From assembly GCA_002372575.1 (NCBI GenBank), contig DFHC01000047.1, positions 1,497 through 6,991 on the forward strand: a stretch of DNA of 5,495 nt, in the 5' to 3' direction. The DNA comes from a bacterium UBA3734 (GTDB lineage Bacteria > Bacteroidota > Bacteroidia > Bacteroidales > Bacteroidaceae). The first letter of the stretch is position 1, and every line of letters starts with the position of its first letter. The position numbers were made by a program, and so were the translations under genes. Positions 1-5,495 of the stretch are shown here, piece after piece. Below the pieces are notes generated by a model that had not been told where the DNA came from, did not search any database, and worked only from the letters and a program-made list of their open reading frames with translations.

Positions 1-435
1 CTCGTCGATGCTATAGACGTGGATATCTTCCGGCGCAACATATTTCAGATAGATCTGGTAGATTTTGTGGCTCACCTCGACATAGTGCGCCATGCGCGGC
101 GGAGCCGTCAGGTAGTCCACGGCCCAGTCAGGATGCTCGCACAGCTCCCCGTCATAGACCGATTTCCCGTTCAGCCGGCGCTGCGGCGACTGGTTGAGGC
201 GTTCAAGGTTCACCTCGCGCACGCGCTGCACCACCTCGAAAAGCCGGGCCCTGCCGCCAATTCCGTATTGCTTCAGCGACGGCGACACCGCCAGACAAAT
301 GGTTTTCTCCGTGCGCGAGGCGTCGGCCACAACGAGATTCGTGGTCAGCGGGTCGAGTCCCCTGTCCACACACTCGACCGAGGCGTAGAACGACTTCAGG
401 TCGATGGCGATGTATTTGCGCTCAACCTCTTTCAT
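1..435 (-). CDS. Y-family DNA polymerase (UmuC/DinB-type), N-terminal part, cut by the window edge
   Basis: This gene encodes the first 145 residues of a translesion DNA polymerase, an enzyme that copies past damaged template bases in the cytoplasm. The protein begins MKEVERKYIAIDLKSFYASV. IAIDLKSFYASVEC (residues 9-22) is the first catalytic palm motif, with metal-binding Asp12 and the FYASVE signature. The last codons in the window read YSIDE (141-145), the second palm motif, with catalytic Asp144 and Glu145. The stretch between them, including NLERLNQSPQRR and YDGELCEHPDWAVDYL, is longer than in E. coli DinB. It recalls the UmuC-like/UvrX-YqjW branch more than classical Pol IV, but that subfamily choice is tentative. 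The frame is open to position 1, so the rest of the palm, the thumb and the little finger lie outside the window. The start at 435 places the conserved motif at the normal distance from Met1. It lies 2 nt after the stop of the upstream permease gene, which implies co-transcription and probably translational coupling. Confidence 0.93.
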   Translation of the reverse strand, partial: MKEVERKYIAIDLKSFYASVECVDRGLDPLTTNLVVADASRTEKTICLAVSPSLKQYGIGGRARLFEVVQRVREVNLERLNQSPQRRLNGKSVYDGELCEHPDWAVDYLTAPPRMAHYVEVSHKIYQIYLKYVAPEDIHVYSIDE

Positions 436-437
436 GG

Positions 438-1355
438 CTACTGAAGAAAAAACAAACTCACGCCCACGACGGAAATCAGGGCTCCAAGCACAGCTTTCCA
501 CGTGATTTTCTGGTGGAAAAGCCAATAGGAGGGAAGAATGATGATGATGGGCGTGAGCGCCATCAGCGTGGAAGCGATACCCGCACTGGTATATTGCACG
601 GCCATGAGCGAAAATCCCACGCCGGCAAAGGGGCCAAAAATGGTTGTGGCCGTGGCTGCCGACAGCCCCTTGCAGTCGTGCATGGCCTCGCGCAACGGGC
701 GAAATCCCTCTCGGTAATAGAGCAGAAGCAAAAAACCAACCACGCCAGCCACACATCGGAAGAAATTCGCGAAAAATGGCAGCAGCCACGCTGGTTCCAC
801 GGCTGTTTGATAGCTGTCCATGCCGATTTTGCTCAACACGAGTCCCACACCCTGACAAAGTGCCGCCCCGACGGCAAAAAGCACACCATTCAGCGGTAGT
901 TTCAGCGACACCTTGTGGTGTTCGCCCCGTCCTAAGACGGAAATGCCGATGCCCGTCAGCGTCACCAACATGGCCACGAGGCTCGTCGCACTCATCTGCT
1001 GGCCCAGCGTAATCCACGCCATCAGTGCCGCCGCAAGCGGAGCCAGCGTCATGAAGAGTTGCCCGTAGCGCGAGCCAATGATGATATAGCATTGGAAAAG
1101 ACAGTAATCGCCGATGACATAGCCCACGAGTCCCGACAGCAACAGCCATCCATAGGCCGGCATTGTTCCCCCCGCAGGCAGCGGCGAACCCGTCAGCACC
1201 CAGAACATCGCAAACGAAAACAGCAGCGCAAGCGCCATTCGCAACACGTTCAGCACCAAGTTGCCCAATCGCTTGCTGCCAAATTCGCTCAAGAGCGCCG
1301 TCGCTGTCCAGGAAAACGCCACGCCGATGGAAATCATCTCGCCGATGTAATTCAT
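438..1355 (-). CDS. EamA/DMT-superfamily transporter, 10 TM segments
   Basis: This is a complete 305-residue inner-membrane permease of the drug/metabolite transporter superfamily. The sequence shows about ten hydrophobic segments, roughly at residues 5-25, 34-54, 67-88, 97-116, 122-141, 153-173, 188-214, 231-252, 258-278 and 282-304. They form two similar five-helix halves joined by a charged linker (GRGEHHKVSLK, about 142-152). Each half has the EamA signature late in the repeat: TLAPLAAALMAWITLGQQ (103-120) in the first, and LTPIIIILPSYWLFHQK followed by a GALISVVGVSLFF helix in the second. The length is normal for the family. The substrate cannot be read from the sequence, since family members export amino acids, nucleotides or other metabolites. 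The start ATG (1353-1355) is followed directly by the first helix, and an A-rich leader without a Shine-Dalgarno sequence precedes it, as is common in Bacteroidetes. It is the first gene of a minus-strand pair with the Y-family polymerase 2 nt downstream; a functional link between the two is not obvious. Confidence 0.93.
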   Translation of the reverse strand: MNYIGEMISIGVAFSWTATALLSEFGSKRLGNLVLNVLRMALALLFSFAMFWVLTGSPLPAGGTMPAYGWLLLSGLVGYVIGDYCLFQCYIIIGSRYGQLFMTLAPLAAALMAWITLGQQMSATSLVAMLVTLTGIGISVLGRGEHHKVSLKLPLNGVLFAVGAALCQGVGLVLSKIGMDSYQTAVEPAWLLPFFANFFRCVAGVVGFLLLLYYREGFRPLREAMHDCKGLSAATATTIFGPFAGVGFSLMAVQYTSAGIASTLMALTPIIIILPSYWLFHQKITWKAVLGALISVVGVSLFFLQ

Positions 1356-1390
1356 GGTCTGTTTTTTTATAAAAATTCAGTTTTTGGCCA

Positions 1391-1398
1391 CAAAATTA
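1391..1398 (-). promoter_or_regulatory. Candidate Bacteroidetes -7 element for the permease/polymerase unit
   Basis: Read on the minus strand this is TAATTTTG, which fits the Bacteroidetes primary sigma factor -7 consensus TAnnTTTG. It lies about 35 nt upstream of the permease start codon. The nearest TTG on that strand (1425-1423) is 24 nt upstream, longer than the usual 19-21, so the -33 part is weak. The call rests on motif match and position only. Confidence 0.5.
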
Positions 1399-1411
1399 CG
1401 ATTATTTTTCT

Positions 1412-1438
1412 AAATATTCATTCAATTTGTCAATATTT
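1412..1438. repeat. Short inverted repeat between divergent promoters
   Basis: AAATATT (1412-1418) and AATATTT (1432-1438) are perfect 7-nt inverted arms with a 13-nt spacer. They lie between the candidate minus-strand -7 element and the plus-strand -33 element. The position would suit a regulator affecting both directions. However, the arms are pure A/T in an A/T-rich spacer, so chance is a serious alternative. Confidence 0.25.
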
Positions 1439-1449
1439 CGGCCCAAACT

Positions 1450-1480
1450 TTTGTCATTTCCAAAAAAATACTTATCTTTG
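1450..1480 (+). promoter_or_regulatory. Bacteroidetes-type promoter for the repeat protein/sialidase unit
   Basis: TTTG (1450-1453) and TATCTTTG (1473-1480) are separated by 19 nt, matching the Bacteroidetes -33/-7 arrangement (TTTG, about 19 nt, TAnnTTTG) exactly. Transcription should start a few bases after 1480, giving a 5' leader of about 65-70 nt before the ATG at 1555. Because only 14 nt separate the next two genes, this is probably also the main promoter for the sialidase. Confidence 0.8.
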
Positions 1481-1554
1481 GGGCGCTGAAGAAAAATAGA
1501 AACCGCCGAAACGCTTGAAAGGGAGTAGGCAACATCCATAAATTTTGAAGGATT

Positions 1555-2130
1555 ATGAATACGGAAGAAATCAAAAACATGGAAGAAAACGTGAACGAAA
1601 CCGTTGAAAACGCTCAGGAAACCGTGGCCCAGGCTGCTGAAGCCGTAGAAACCAAGGTTGAAGACGTGAAAGAAGCCGTGGCCGAAACCTGCGAAACCGC
1701 TGAAGTGAAGGTCGAGGAAACCAAAGATGCTATGGCCGAGAAGGTTGAAGAGGCCAAGGAGAAGATTGGCGAGGCCGTGGACAGCGTGAAAGAGAAAGTC
1801 GGCAACGTGATTGAAGACCTCAACAAGAACGAGACCGTGCAGGAAGCCAAGGAAAAGATTGGCGAAGCCGTGGACAGCGTGAAAGAGAAGGTCGGCAACG
1901 TGATTGAAGACCTCAACAAGAACGAGACCGTGCAAGAAGCCAAAGAAAAGATTGGCGAGGCCGTGGACAGCGTGAAAGAGAAAGTCGGCGACGTGCTCGA
2001 CGACCTCAGCAAGAACGAAACCGTGCAAGCCGCCAAGGAAAAAGTCAGCGAGACCATTGAGCAGGCTGCCCAGGAAATGAAGAATAGCAATTTCTTCGGT
2101 AAGCTGAAAGGCTGGTTAGGACTCAAATAA
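1555..2130 (+). CDS. Charged amphipathic-helix repeat protein (LEA/apolipoprotein-like), function unknown
   Basis: I do not recognise a named family for this 191-residue protein. It is dominated by Glu, Lys, Ala and Val, has no signal peptide or transmembrane segment, and is predicted here to be cytosolic and almost wholly helical. Residues 10-65 form an irregular E/K/A/V helical stretch with one Cys (Cys46). Residues 66-158 are three tandem 31-residue repeats, each readable as 11+11+9 (AKEKIGEAVDS, VKEKVGNVIED, LNKNETVQE). Such 11-residue periodicity is typical of LEA group 3 proteins, apolipoproteins and synucleins, which form amphipathic helices on membranes or during drying or stress. The C-terminus (NSNFFGKLKGWLGLK, 177-191) is different: short, basic and aromatic, possibly a membrane or partner anchor. 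The start at 1555 follows a weak AAGG and lies about 70 nt downstream of a good promoter. The sialidase gene begins 14 nt after its stop. A general stress or envelope-stabilising role is only a guess. Confidence 0.85.
   Translation: MNTEEIKNMEENVNETVENAQETVAQAAEAVETKVEDVKEAVAETCETAEVKVEETKDAMAEKVEEAKEKIGEAVDSVKEKVGNVIEDLNKNETVQEAKEKIGEAVDSVKEKVGNVIEDLNKNETVQEAKEKIGEAVDSVKEKVGDVLDDLSKNETVQAAKEKVSETIEQAAQEMKNSNFFGKLKGWLGLK
1750..2028 (+). repeat. Three tandem 93-bp in-frame coding repeats
   Basis: The copies occupy 1750-1842, 1843-1935 and 1936-2028, each encoding 31 residues from EAKEKIGEAVDS to NETVQ. Copies 1 and 2 encode identical peptides and differ at five positions by my count, all third-base A/G changes in Glu, Lys or Gln codons. 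Copy 3 has further synonymous changes plus four substitutions (Asn to Asp, Ile to Leu, Glu to Asp, Asn to Ser) in its second half, and residue 159 after it is Ala rather than Glu. The array could expand or contract by recombination, and always in frame because the unit is a multiple of three. Confidence 0.93.
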
Positions 2131-2144
2131 TCATCGGAAAAAAT

Positions 2145-4874
2145 ATGAAAAATCGATTCATGACGCTTCTCCTGTCCTTGATTTGGGTGGGAGGAGCATT
2201 TTCGCAGTCTGAGGTCGGCGTGGGTGCGCAGGTGACCTCGGAAAGTGCCGTCGAAAGTGGGAAAAGCTACATTTTGCAGTCGCAGGCATCTGGTAATCCC
2301 TACATCGTCGATGCCGGAACCTACTACTCACTGCCTAACAGCGGAAATACCGCCACGGAAGCCTCTGTGTATCAGCTTATTAGCAACGGTGATGGTACGT
2401 GGAAAATCAAAAGTGCCTACACGGGAAAATACTGGGGTGTGCCCATCCACGGACAAGATTTGGTTCCCTCTTCCGAGCTTTCAGCCGGAGCGTGGTCGCT
2501 GAACTTCAATTCGGGAATCGCCTACCCCACCGCCCCCGATGCCGATGGAGTCGTGCGCGGACTCGACCGTTCGAGCCAGCACTTGTGGGGCTACACGACA
2601 GGCACAGGCCGCACGAAGCAGGTGAAAATCTACGAGTTGAGCGGAAAGCCGATTTCGAGTGTCGCCTTGGAAGAACTGACGGGAAAAGTCATTAGCGTAG
2701 CAGCCAATCCCGCAAATGATTTGACAACCAATCAGTGGTATGTGATGTTCGACCGCGGAACGCAACCGAAGAATCACGGCTACCTCTACGAGGATGTTTC
2801 GTCGCACACGCTCTACAACACGGCGACCGTGCCGAGCGGTCTGGCCACTGCTGCCGCCCGTTTTCTGGTGCGTCTGTCGGATGCCGGAGACGGAAAATAT
2901 TATGTGCAGACGGGTTTCGGCAACTATTTCGGTGCCATCAGCCACAAGGTGAACGTGCCAGTGACGGCCCTGCCGGAAGAAGCACAGGTGATTGAGAAAA
3001 TTGCTGGTAGCGACGGGCACTTCTACATCCAAAGCAGCACGACGAATGTTGTCCTCGATGCCAACGACGTGGGCAGCGGCGATGCAACGGTGGTGGGATG
3101 GAACACGACTGTTCCGACAACCACCGGCGGCAACAACGACTGGGCCTTCTATCCCGTCACGCTTGAGGACATCGATCCGAGTATCGCCGTTTTCGAAGGC
3201 GACGTAAAGGTGACGCGAGGCTATCAGACCTGCGGTCGCGGCAACGAAAACACGCTGCTTCTCCGTGTCGATATGGACATTTCCCAAAACGTCAGCGACG
3301 CAGCGTTCACCGTGAAACTGAATAACCCTGCACAAGCCAGTATCAGCAGCCTCTACGCCTATAAGACAACATCGACAGAGTTTCTGGCCAACATCCCTTC
3401 ATCCACACTTGGCTCCACAAGCGAAATCAGCAACACCGCCACCATCAACATCGGCAACGTGGCCGCCGGCTCTCACCACTTCTGGATCTGTGCCACCATC
3501 AAGGAAGATGCCGAATTGGAAGCCATACTCACAACGGCCTTGAAGGAGTTCTCCTACTCATGCAATGGCAGCGAGCAGGCACTCGACCTGACAAATGTCG
3601 GCAACCCGTCGCGACAGGGCGTGAAGGTGTTTGCCCAGCAGAACTTCCTGTTCAAGCCGACCACCGACAACTGCCGCTTCTATCGCATTCCCGCAATGAC
3701 GCTCGATGCCGACGGAAACATCGTGGTGGCCATCGACAAGCGATACAACAGCAATGCCGACCTCGGAAACCACAAAATCGACGTCATCTCGATGCGTAGC
3801 GAAGACGGCGGACGCACATGGACAGACAAGGCTACGGTGGCCATCGGCGACGGTCAGTCTGCTGCCTACTTCGGCTATGGCGACGCTGCATTGGCCCGCG
3901 CAGCTAACGGCGACCTCGTCTGCATCATGGCTTCAGGAGACAAGACATGGGGCTACGGAATGAACACGGCGGGCTTCGCCAAGAGCACCGACAACGGCAA
4001 GTCGTGGACGCTGACGAGAAATCTCTTCTCCTCCACGAAATTCTACGACGAGAACAGCGGCAACGGAAAACTCAGCGTGAACAATCTCTTCACCTCGTCG
4101 GGCAAGGGCCTGACCACCAACGACGGTGTTATCATGTTCACCACCAACTGCTGCGAATCGCGTTCGAGCACGTATTACAATTACATTCTCTATTCCACAG
4201 ACAATGGCGAAACGTGGCGACTGAGCAACAAAGTGGCCTATTCGGGTACCGACGAGTCGAAACTCGAACAATTGAACGACGGTTCGCTCCTGCTCAGCGT
4301 ACGCCAGAGCGGAAACCGAGGCTGGAACACCGCCACCTACGTGAAAAATGCCGACGGAACGGTGACTTTCAACTGGGGCACGCAGAAGCGCACTGCCGAC
4401 ATCTGGGGCAACGCCTGCAACGCCGACATCATCTACTACTCTCGCTCGACGGAAGGAAAGGACAACATCATGCTCCACTCGTATATCAACTCGAGCGGTC
4501 GCGAAAGCCTGCAACTGTCGATGAGCATCGACGGCGGAAAATCGTGGAAAAGTGCCTATAACATCCAGCCCAACGGCTCGTGTTATTCGACAATGGTTGC
4601 GCTGCCCAACGGCGATGTAGCTCTGCTCTATGAAGACGAGTCGTACAGTGCCGGAAACGGCTACGCCATCAACTATGTCACCATCACGCAGGAACAAATC
4701 ATCAAGTGGTATGAGGCTATCAGCGGAAAAACCTCCGACATCGATTTTTTTCCATTGCGCCCGGCGACAAATGGCGCTGAAACAGTCTATACGCTGCAGG
4801 GCATACCACTCGCCAAAATGCCCTCGCAGAAGGGAATCTACGTGCAGAACGGGCGGAAATTCGTGGTTCGCTGA
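2145..4874 (+). CDS. Secreted exo-alpha-sialidase (neuraminidase, GH33) with N-terminal lectin-like modules
   Basis: This 909-residue enzyme would hydrolyse terminal sialic acids from host glycans outside the cytoplasm (nanH-type role). Residues 1-20 are a signal peptide (basic start, LLLSLIWVGGA core, probable cleavage AFS/QS). Residues about 36-167 and 192-340 look like two beta-trefoil-like modules. The sequence around 349-495 fits a BNR-neuraminidase N-terminal beta domain. The catalytic propeller starts at YRIP (513-516). Candidate active-site residues are the Arg triad Arg514, Arg720 and Arg786, plus Arg533, Asp539 as acid/base, Glu704, and Tyr814 as nucleophile (in GSCYSTM, followed by ALLYE). 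The spacings from Arg514 to Arg533 to Asp539 (19 and 6) and from Glu704 to Arg720 (16) match what I recall of clostridial NanI. Four Asp boxes are visible: SEDGGRTW (552), STDNGKSW (614), STDNGETW (684) and SIDGGKSW (794). The C-terminal tail from about 880 (VYTLQG, then KGIYVQNGRKFVVR) resembles Bacteroidales secretion/sorting tails. It is much longer than the roughly 540-residue Bacteroides enzymes because of the extra N-terminal modules. It lies 14 nt after the repeat-protein gene and a strong terminator follows it. Confidence 0.95.
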   Translation: MKNRFMTLLLSLIWVGGAFSQSEVGVGAQVTSESAVESGKSYILQSQASGNPYIVDAGTYYSLPNSGNTATEASVYQLISNGDGTWKIKSAYTGKYWGVPIHGQDLVPSSELSAGAWSLNFNSGIAYPTAPDADGVVRGLDRSSQHLWGYTTGTGRTKQVKIYELSGKPISSVALEELTGKVISVAANPANDLTTNQWYVMFDRGTQPKNHGYLYEDVSSHTLYNTATVPSGLATAAARFLVRLSDAGDGKYYVQTGFGNYFGAISHKVNVPVTALPEEAQVIEKIAGSDGHFYIQSSTTNVVLDANDVGSGDATVVGWNTTVPTTTGGNNDWAFYPVTLEDIDPSIAVFEGDVKVTRGYQTCGRGNENTLLLRVDMDISQNVSDAAFTVKLNNPAQASISSLYAYKTTSTEFLANIPSSTLGSTSEISNTATINIGNVAAGSHHFWICATIKEDAELEAILTTALKEFSYSCNGSEQALDLTNVGNPSRQGVKVFAQQNFLFKPTTDNCRFYRIPAMTLDADGNIVVAIDKRYNSNADLGNHKIDVISMRSEDGGRTWTDKATVAIGDGQSAAYFGYGDAALARAANGDLVCIMASGDKTWGYGMNTAGFAKSTDNGKSWTLTRNLFSSTKFYDENSGNGKLSVNNLFTSSGKGLTTNDGVIMFTTNCCESRSSTYYNYILYSTDNGETWRLSNKVAYSGTDESKLEQLNDGSLLLSVRQSGNRGWNTATYVKNADGTVTFNWGTQKRTADIWGNACNADIIYYSRSTEGKDNIMLHSYINSSGRESLQLSMSIDGGKSWKSAYNIQPNGSCYSTMVALPNGDVALLYEDESYSAGNGYAINYVTITQEQIIKWYEAISGKTSDIDFFPLRPATNGAETVYTLQGIPLAKMPSQKGIYVQNGRKFVVR

Positions 4875-4902
4875 CGCAAAAGATTCTTTTTCCGCATGAA
4901 AT

Positions 4903-4945
4903 TGGTGGCGCTGACCTCAAACGAGGCTGCGCCACCATTGTTTTT
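4903..4945 (+). terminator. Rho-independent terminator after the sialidase gene
   Basis: TGGTGGCGC (4903-4911) pairs perfectly with GCGCCACCA (4929-4937). Inside the loop, CCTC (4915-4918) can pair with GAGG (4923-4926) around AAAC, making a two-tier hairpin. ATTGTTTTTG follows, giving a run of five T. The structure begins 28 nt after the sialidase stop and separates this unit from the downstream promoter. There is no A-tract on the left side, so it should work mainly in the plus direction. Confidence 0.88.
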
Positions 4946-4970
4946 GTCCGATAAAAGTCATCAGGGGAGT

Positions 4971-5007
4971 AGAAAACCTATTTTTTACGTTTTTTTATTG
5001 GTTTTCT
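4971..5007. repeat. 8-nt inverted repeat around T-rich tract upstream of the cytochrome b promoter
   Basis: AGAAAACC (4971-4978) and GGTTTTCT (5000-5007) are perfect inverted arms separated by a 21-nt T-rich spacer. The right arm overlaps the region just after the -33 element of the cytochrome b promoter. It could be a regulator site or part of a T-rich UP-like region. There is no direct evidence of binding, and A/T-rich arms can arise by chance. Confidence 0.35.
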
Positions 5008-5028
5008 CATTAAAAATGAGTACCTTTG
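4998..5028 (+). promoter_or_regulatory. Bacteroidetes-type promoter for the sdhC-like gene
   Basis: TTG (4998-5000) and TACCTTTG (5021-5028) are 20 nt apart, and the -7 element is followed by C, fitting the Bacteroidetes consensus well. Transcription should start around 5034-5037, leaving an A/T-rich leader of about 65 nt before the ATG at 5100. The spacer contains a perfect small palindrome, CTCATT-AAA-AATGAG (5006-5020), directly against the -7 element, and T-tracts lie just upstream. The promoter sits after the sialidase terminator, so the respiratory operon is transcribed independently. Confidence 0.82.
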
Positions 5029-5099
5029 CAGTCTAAAAAGCGACATTCTACTCAAAACAAGTGATAATATCATTCTAAAATATTTAAAATCAACAATTT

Positions 5100-5495
5100 A
5101 TGTGGTTACTTAATTCATCTATCGGCAGGAAAGTGATCATGTCCGTCACGGGCTTGGCACTTCTCCTCTTTCTGACGTTCCACTGCTGTATGAACGTCGT
5201 GGCCCTCTTCTCCGGAGAGGCCTACAACATGATTTGCGAGATGCTGGGAGCCAACTGGTATGCCATCGCGGCTACCCTGGGCTTGGCCACCCTCGCGCTC
5301 GTTCACATCGTCTTTGCCTTCATCCTGACGGCGCAAAACCGCAAGGCACGCGGCGCAAACCGCTATGAGGTATCGACGGCAGTCAACAAGAACGGCCTCC
5401 TCGACGTGGCCGAGGGCTGGGCCTCGAGCAATATGCTCGTGCTGGGCCTCATCATCCTCTTCGGCTTGATCATGCACCTGAAGGATTTCTGGTAC
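5100..5495 (+). CDS. sdhC: Succinate dehydrogenase/fumarate reductase cytochrome b subunit (b558 family), N-terminal part
   Basis: The window holds the first 132 residues of a di-heme membrane anchor of respiratory complex II (or quinol:fumarate reductase), which passes electrons between the menaquinone pool and the flavoprotein/iron-sulfur subunits. The opening, MWLLNSSIGRKVIMSVTGLA, is characteristic of the Bacteroidetes cytochrome b558 subunit: a short amphipathic start, then S-x-x-G-R-K, then the first helix (about 12-37). Further helices lie at about 52-78 and 110-127. His28 (LTFHCC), His69 (LVHIVF) and His126 (IMHLKDFW), each in or at the edge of a helix, fit three of the four heme ligands of this family; the fourth would lie beyond the edge. 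The start at 5100 is chosen over Met14 because the SSIGRK segment is conserved. In related genomes the flavoprotein (sdhA/frdA) and iron-sulfur (sdhB/frdB) genes follow, but here the right edge cuts the gene. Sequence alone does not decide between the names sdhC and frdC. Confidence 0.93.
   Translation, partial: MWLLNSSIGRKVIMSVTGLALLLFLTFHCCMNVVALFSGEAYNMICEMLGANWYAIAATLGLATLALVHIVFAFILTAQNRKARGANRYEVSTAVNKNGLLDVAEGWASSNMLVLGLIILFGLIMHLKDFWY

Noticed and set aside
1481..1554. Possible riboswitch or structured leader before the repeat protein gene
   Set aside because: The leader is only about 70 nt and A-rich. Only a weak GGCG/CGCC pairing was seen, and no known aptamer core was recognised.
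1402..2028. Long antisense open frame (208 codons) opposite the repeat protein, repetitive and rich in Phe, His and Leu
   Set aside because: It is the mirror of the Glu/Lys-rich 93-bp repeats: GAA/AAG codons read backwards as Phe/Leu and never give stops. It extends across the promoter region and has no sensible start context.
1750..2028. CRISPR-like or non-coding tandem array
   Set aside because: The units are contiguous 93-bp coding repeats without spacers and stay in frame through the gene.
1614..2126. Second antisense open frame (170 codons) rich in Ser, Thr and Phe
   Set aside because: It is also a by-product of the repeat composition. Two overlapping antisense frames over the same low-complexity gene argue against either being real.
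2481..3335. Antisense open frame of 284 codons within the sialidase gene
   Set aside because: It lies wholly inside a gene with clear domains and motifs in the plus frame. Its translation shows no recognisable motif and is typical of GC-rich shadow frames.
3933..4697. Antisense open frame of 254 codons opposite the sialidase catalytic domain
   Set aside because: The plus frame here carries the Asp boxes and catalytic residues. The antisense translation has no domain pattern and no promoter.
5115..5477. Antisense open frame of 120 codons opposite the cytochrome b gene
   Set aside because: The plus-strand frame encodes an evident b558 cytochrome with conserved His residues and a promoter. The antisense product is highly charged and low in information, as expected opposite membrane helices.

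Overview
The window looks like a piece of a Bacteroidales chromosome, most likely Prevotellaceae or a close relative. Three lines of evidence point there. Each plus-strand transcription unit is preceded by a Bacteroidetes-type promoter (TTTG or TTG, then 19-20 nt, then TAnnTTTG), and there is little or no Shine-Dalgarno sequence before the starts. The gene content includes a b558-type succinate dehydrogenase/fumarate reductase cytochrome b and a secreted BNR sialidase. The sialidase ends in a short tail (YTLQG...KGIYVQNGRKFVVR) of the kind seen on many exported Prevotella/Bacteroides proteins. Genus-level assignment is inference.

Layout. Positions 1-1355 hold a minus-strand pair: a 10-TM EamA/DMT-family permease (438-1355), followed after 2 nt by the 5' part of a Y-family (UmuC/DinB-type) DNA polymerase that runs off the left edge (435-1). 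A 199-nt divergent intergenic region (1356-1554) carries a clear plus-strand promoter and a weaker minus-strand one. Positions 1555-4874 hold a plus-strand pair 14 nt apart: a 191-aa, highly charged helical repeat protein with three 31-residue repeats, then a 909-aa secreted exo-alpha-sialidase (GH33). A strong hairpin terminator (4903-4945) closes this unit. A second Bacteroidetes promoter (4998-5028) then drives the start of a cytochrome b subunit gene (sdhC/frdC, 5100 to the right edge), presumably followed by the flavoprotein and iron-sulfur subunits.

How the genes work together. The sialidase would remove terminal sialic acids from host glycoproteins outside the cytoplasm. Its N-terminal beta-trefoil-like modules probably help bind glycans. 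The repeat protein has no export signal and looks like a cytosolic LEA/apolipoprotein/synuclein-like amphipathic helix protein. Its shared transcript with the sialidase is suggestive but unexplained. The permease/polymerase pair and the respiratory cytochrome look like unrelated neighbouring transcription units.

No RNA gene, insertion sequence, CRISPR array or phage feature was seen. The points most worth a second look are the 31-residue repeat protein with almost purely synonymous differences between its first two repeats, and the modular architecture of the sialidase.
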